A stretch of DNA of 64,000 nucleotides from Megachile rotundata (taxonomy: Eukaryota > Arthropoda > Insecta > Hymenoptera > Megachilidae), in NCBI RefSeq assembly GCF_050947335.1, contig NC_134983.1, forward strand, positions 2,418,001 to 2,482,000, in the 5' to 3' direction. Under the pieces are notes generated by a model. It saw only the letters and a program-made list of their open reading frames with translations, did not search any database and was not told the origin of the DNA. This document shows, in pieces, positions 59,613-64,000 of this stretch (positions within the stretch are counted from its first letter, which is position 1; every line of letters starts with the position of its first letter). The position numbers and the translations under genes are program-made.

Positions 59613-60647
59613 ACAGTGTGTCGTTTGGCCAATCTAGCAGGACAAAAATCAATTTTGCAACTTACACAGATATGTGTACTGACATTATGTATCGATAGTA
59701 GAATGTCCATTTTATAATAAAATATCAATGTTAATGTAAAAAACAATATGTAATGATTTGTTAATAGCATCTGAAGATGTAGTTTAACGCAACTGCTTCT
59801 ACGAGCACTTTTTCCGCGCTTGAGATTTTTGATAATTGTGTTGTACCAGTATCCAATATTAATATTTGTGTTTATGTAGTGTTATCTTCTATCATTCAGA
59901 ATGATTTCTACATTAGTCATATTTTGAAATAACATTTTATTGACCTTTTATGCCTTTTCAAATCTTAACATATAATTTAAATTCTATTTCACAATATAGG
60001 TAGACTTTTAACACAGTATACCACTTTATATAACGTTCCCACTTCTTGTGTCGAAAGCTAGACTTATAAGCAATATGAACCTGAAAGGGCATTACAAACA
60101 AACATTGACATCTATCATTTTTATTTAAACATATCCCGCTGACGCATGCCCTTCTCGTTAAAACGGAAAAGCTTCAAGAATGGATACTAACAGGGATTTA
60201 TTAAACAGATTATTAATTTCTTCAGATCCGCTTATTTCACATTTACGAACTTCTCCAAAAATTGTCCAGAAAAATATAATAATAGAAATAGAACAATTCT
60301 TGGAAGAACCATTAGTCGATCCTAATTACTCGGAAGACCTATCGCACGAAAGCAACACTGACTAAAAAATATATTCATTTTTTAAAAAATATAATAAAGA
60401 TTTTGTATACTAGTTTTATAGAATAAATAATGTGTAATATAAGAGAAAAATTTGTATAATGATTTTGTATGTTTATTTTATTGTTATGTTCATTTAACTG
60501 TTAAATAATTTAGTAAATATATATAATCATTAATGTTTAATGAAATATCATGTTTTTGAATAATAAAAAACCAATAAAACGAAAAATAATCAGTATTTCT
60601 TTGAAGCAGGATTTTTTTCCCGCTAGATTGGCCAAACGACACACTGT
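59613..60647. mobile_element. Unclassified TIR element with a small open frame (1035 bp)
   Basis: The ends are inverted repeats sharing ACAGTGTGTCGTTTGGCCAA and then TCTAGC, about 35 bp with few differences. The interior has no recognisable transposase but contains the 61-codon frame at 60180-60365. No convincing target-site duplication was found, so the superfamily stays open; the CAGTG start would be compatible with hAT. Confidence 0.7.
60180..60365 (+). CDS. Small open frame inside a TIR element; possible BESS-like tail
   Basis: The 61-residue product reads MDTNRDLLNRLLISSDPLIS and continues with KIVQKNIIIEIEQFLEEPL. It is acidic at the end and much more polar and balanced than the chance frames around it. 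The pattern of leucines and isoleucines in residues 6-43 resembles the BESS motif found at the C-terminus of MADF/BESS proteins, a type of accessory protein linked to some DNA transposons. That would make it the last exon or remnant of such a protein. The resemblance is by eye only; it may be a chance frame. Confidence 0.3.
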   Translation: MDTNRDLLNRLLISSDPLISHLRTSPKIVQKNIIIEIEQFLEEPLVDPNYSEDLSHESNTD

Positions 60648-62450
60648 TCGGTGTTGGGGATGATCGACACTAATATAAACGAGTGTCGTATAACTGTAAT
60701 CGAGAATCGTGAAAAGTCCATTAGACTACCATTATACTACTTTATGAAGCATAGAATTGCTAGGGAAATTCATCAATATTAAGAAAGAATTCGTAGACAA
60801 ATATTTACTCAGAACTTGAGTTAGATTGCGGCCAAATTTCGATTAAAATTTAACTAAATGCAATTTAATAAATATTAGCTAGAGATGGTACGCAAAAAAT
60901 GGAATCATACTGGCATCCTGCAAAAAACTGTACATATAAGAGGAAGAGAATGTTTTCACTACAACAAATGTGTACCTCAATTGTACGAATATTTATGACA
61001 ATTTTGTCGCCGAAATATGTAGTATTGATCTGGTGCCATATTGAATGAACGCGATTCAAGCACAATATGTATTTTACTAAATAACAAAGTTTATTTACTT
61101 ACTACATTAAAATATTCTATACAGTACACCAATACTACCAAATTTTAACAATATGTATAACTTTCAAAACAATGAAGTCTGACATTCAAAATAATATTTC
61201 ATTTATATTTGTTGAATATTAACAAAATATAAGAAGAAGTTAAAGAAAATATGCTGCCTCAAGATAATTTTTAACTCTACATTTAACGATATGAAGAAAC
61301 ATAAATTCAATATTAATTTGTATATTATCACAATTAGTGTAGAATCAATTTCCCTTTATTTTCAATCACGTATAGTAATAGTGTAGGTACACTATCAATT
61401 AGTCTATTTAATGTTTCATTTGTATTACCTGTTCAAACTCTATTCTGTGTCTCAGTTTATTAGTATTTTATATTTTAGCCATTTTTTGTCGTAAACCTTA
61501 TTATCAGAAATACCAAAATGATTTAAATCACGAATAAATATCGGTCAGAGTAATTTAATACCAAAAACACAGATCACTTTTTTTGTGCAAGAAACTATGT
61601 AAATTGGTGTGTTATTTTACTGAAAGGTAATCTTACCATCTTCTGTCGATGTCATAAAGAGCAACAAATGTTTGCATAACATTTCTGATACATTTACATT
61701 CATTTCTTCGCTTATGAATATTCATTCACATTTGCAATTGTATTTTAATGGCAAATTCTTGTTTTGTGTAAATCATGGCAATAATAATTTAATCCACATA
61801 GCCCATCCATATCAAATTCTTTTGTCGCCAAAAGAATTTTAACAAAGACTGTAATCCATTTTCTTCGTATTTCATAATGACTTTTTCCACAACTTCTTAA
61901 ATCAATTATTCTCTGCGATTTTAAATTACTCAAGCACGGTTCATGCGGCATTGTGTTAAGAAAATAAAATTTTACAAATCTTGAAAAAATACTTCTTAAC
62001 ATCTATAGAAGCACCATCACACTGTACAAACTCTGCGATAATTACTATATTAATGCACAGCCTCTTAGGTTCTGTTTTTTAGAATTAGGCAAATAATCCG
62101 TATTAGTGAATGAAGATCTGAATATAAGAGCTTTTCCTATACAATTATAAACAAATCTAAACATAACATAGAAATTAGGAAAACAAAAAGCAGAAAATAT
62201 GTTTGAGTCTCTAAATATTCACATTACCGTAAGTGATCACTTATAACATATAAAATATTTTCACAAATTCTTCATTGAAGAAATTAACTCTCGTGAGACG
62301 CACAAAAACAGTAGGTTGCCATAGTTTGCCTGTTCAATCATAGATTATGTTCAGGTGGATCAGAATTGTGAATCTCTTGTTATAAGTGATTAAGCAATCG
62401 GTTCATGATTAAAAGAAAACCGTAAAGAACTATAGGTTCAATCCTCCGAT
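60648..62450. other. AT-rich spacer
   Basis: Minus frames at 60865-61065 and 61745-62002 resemble nothing known. No recurring element is seen. Confidence 0.5.
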
Positions 62451-62454
62451 AATG

Positions 62455-62840
62455 AACATTCTCCGTCTTCCGGCCGTCTCCTCTCCTTTATCCGAGTCTC
62501 TTCTCTGATTCTTGAGTTGACTTATTCCCGCTCATTGTCGCCATTCCAAGCCGCTCGTCCCGAGGGGAAGAGAGATCGAGAATGCGGCAAGCAACGTACG
62601 AAGCTGAAGAAGAACGCTTTTGCAGGAGAGCGGGTTCGACCTAGGAATTTATCACCGCTACCGACAGCCATTAATATGGCATTGTACGCCCGCGGACACC
62701 GGCAGTGGCTCGTCCATCTTTTCGTGACGCCTTAACGACTGACCTCTGCAACGAAGGACAGCTCCTCAAGGTACACGCAAGTGTCACCATTTTGCGATCC
62801 AGATCCACCATCAAATCATCGTTACGTGATTAAAGTAAAC
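62455..62840. other. GC-rich island 11
   Basis: Raised GC with one plus frame (62517-62735) of Arg/Lys-rich composition. No family recognised. It is followed at once by family B copy 3. Confidence 0.4.
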
Positions 62841-62879
62841 GTCCCAATAATCGAACGATTAAGAAAACAGTTCAGATAA

Positions 62880-63060
62880 TTTTATTTTCTTTCATATGTA
62901 AACAATGTAAAATTATAAATACGTTTATTTGAAAGTGTAAAATTTCTACTTTCGCATGAAATAATATGAATTTACATTTGAGAAAGAAAAAATTTACCTT
63001 ACTGTACATGTAAGATTATCCATGACCTAGCACATGCTGAGTATAAAGAATAATTAATTA
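62880..63060 (+). repeat. Dispersed family B, copy 3 (partial)
   Basis: AACAATGTAAAATTATA and ATTTCTACTTTCG followed by ATAATATGAATTTACATTTG match the first 180 bp of copies 1 and 2. Confidence 0.45.
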
Positions 63061-63114
63061 AATTAATTAGGATTATAAATAATAATGTCGGAGTAGACCT
63101 CCTCGTATGTTGGT

Positions 63115-63720
63115 TAAACTTTATTGTTAACATTCCAGAGCTTTTTAAGCTCATTTTAATCACACTGGTATGCTGAATACAAATATCACATTCAATTTTG
63201 ACGAAAATTCGTTTTTCTCAAATTGAGTTCCCACATTTCAAACTGACAGTTATCGCGGTTTTTCCGCGTGAAAAAAGCTACATTCAATGTTGTACATTTT
63301 TTATAGAAACAGTTGCACAGTCTCAAACAAAGTACCATTTGTTATGGCAATTTCAAGCTGTTCTTTCGTTTTACAACGGAAAGTTCCAAATCCGTAATGG
63401 TTTATATATAGTGTCATTTCTGTCCGATGCCTTGCATAGTATTCACTTCTTCGAAGAAGATCTTAAATCAACGTACATCATCTTCGCCATCTAGTATTTC
63501 AAATATTTATCGTCAACGGTTCCATTTAAACACCTTTAAATTGGCATAAAGTTATGCACAAGAATATACATATTCACAATATATCTATGTATACATTGTA
63601 TCTTAATAAAAATATATTGTTATTATTTGCACTAATAAAATACCCAGAATAATAAGGCTAAGTTAAGAAGGATACAGGAATAATGTATACATATACAGAA
63701 AATGCAGAAAAAAGTTCGAT
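63115..63720 (-). repeat. Family C, copy 2
   Basis: Matches 47680-48280. Shared blocks include TATGCTGAATACAAAT, GTACCATTTGTTATGGCAAT (GTACAATTTGTTAGGGCCAT in copy 1), CGGTTCCATTT and AATAAGGCTAA. The 98-codon plus-strand frame (63198-63494) runs antisense to the frame kept in copy 1, so I treat it as a shadow. Confidence 0.5.
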
Positions 63721-64000
63721 AAACAGACACATCACTGATTACTGTGCTTTGAATATCCATACTGGAATGAGTTTTTTGTTTATAGTATAACATCATACTC
63801 GGTAAACCCCACTTTACGGCATATAAATATGAAATAAAAGTTTATATGATTAGAATTACCTACCTGGTCACCATAAAGCAACGCGTGCTAGTAAGTAATT
63901 GCGGGCGAATTATCAACAACATATACAATTATTCAGTGTATATGAGCTGTTGGTATATACTTTCTCTACATTAGATTACATTAAAACTAAATTAGAGTTA
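63721..64000. other. AT-rich spacer to window end
   Basis: No feature seen. Confidence 0.6.

Noticed and set aside
62395..62450. GGTTCAATCC as a tRNA T-arm
   Set aside because: No matching acceptor, D or anticodon stems can be formed around it.
63198..63494. 98-codon plus-strand frame as a gene
   Set aside because: It lies antisense to the register shared with family C copy 1 and is not kept open in that copy.

Overview
The window looks like AT-rich intergenic DNA (or the inside of very long introns) from an insect. I lean towards Hymenoptera because of the strong AT bias broken by short GC-rich islands, the density of decayed mariner/Tc1 elements, and an R1-like non-LTR retrotransposon tail. 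This is an inference from composition and repeat content; no host gene fixes the taxon. I found no intact host protein-coding gene, tRNA or rRNA. Almost every open frame of 60-140 codons is either a chance opening or part of a decayed transposase.

The dominant structure is a large composite repeat. One near-complete symmetrical copy (28361-31824) and four partial copies (1-890, 9339-11463, 31829-32272, 40256-41288) share the same parts: an outer terminus starting AACCGACTTCGAAAAAGGAG; arms built of two kinds of tandem sub-repeat (about 136-165 bp and about 133-138 bp); an inner inverted repeat of about 200 bp ending in GGCGGCGC; and a core of up to about 840 bp. The arms of two copies carry a fragment with a Helitron-type 3' end. 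The core of two copies carries a small TIR insertion that a third copy lacks. The two inner arms of a given copy resemble each other more than the arms of other copies.

Classical DNA transposons are also recognisable. They include a foldback mariner made of two opposed 5' ends (3026-3850), a 920-bp mariner with a nearly open but internally deleted transposase (49817-50736), a mariner deletion derivative and its MITE (15367-15938 and 40028-40242), two Tc1-like pseudogenes (1700-2235 and 46906-47505), and a GIN/KRBA2-type integrase relic with palindromic ends (18921-19852). There is a TAA-flanked PIF/Harbinger-like MITE (24060-24669), a TTAA-flanked foldback element (44746-45668), and two unclassified TIR elements (17415-17989 and 59613-60647).

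The rest is AT-rich spacer. It is interrupted by about ten GC-rich islands 0.4-0.8 kb long, one with a cluster of four CACGTG sites; by five arrays of a degenerate roughly 10-bp AAATTYC motif; and by four families (A-D) of diverged 0.5-0.9 kb paralogous segments. All similarities were found by eye, so percent identities and family names need alignment.
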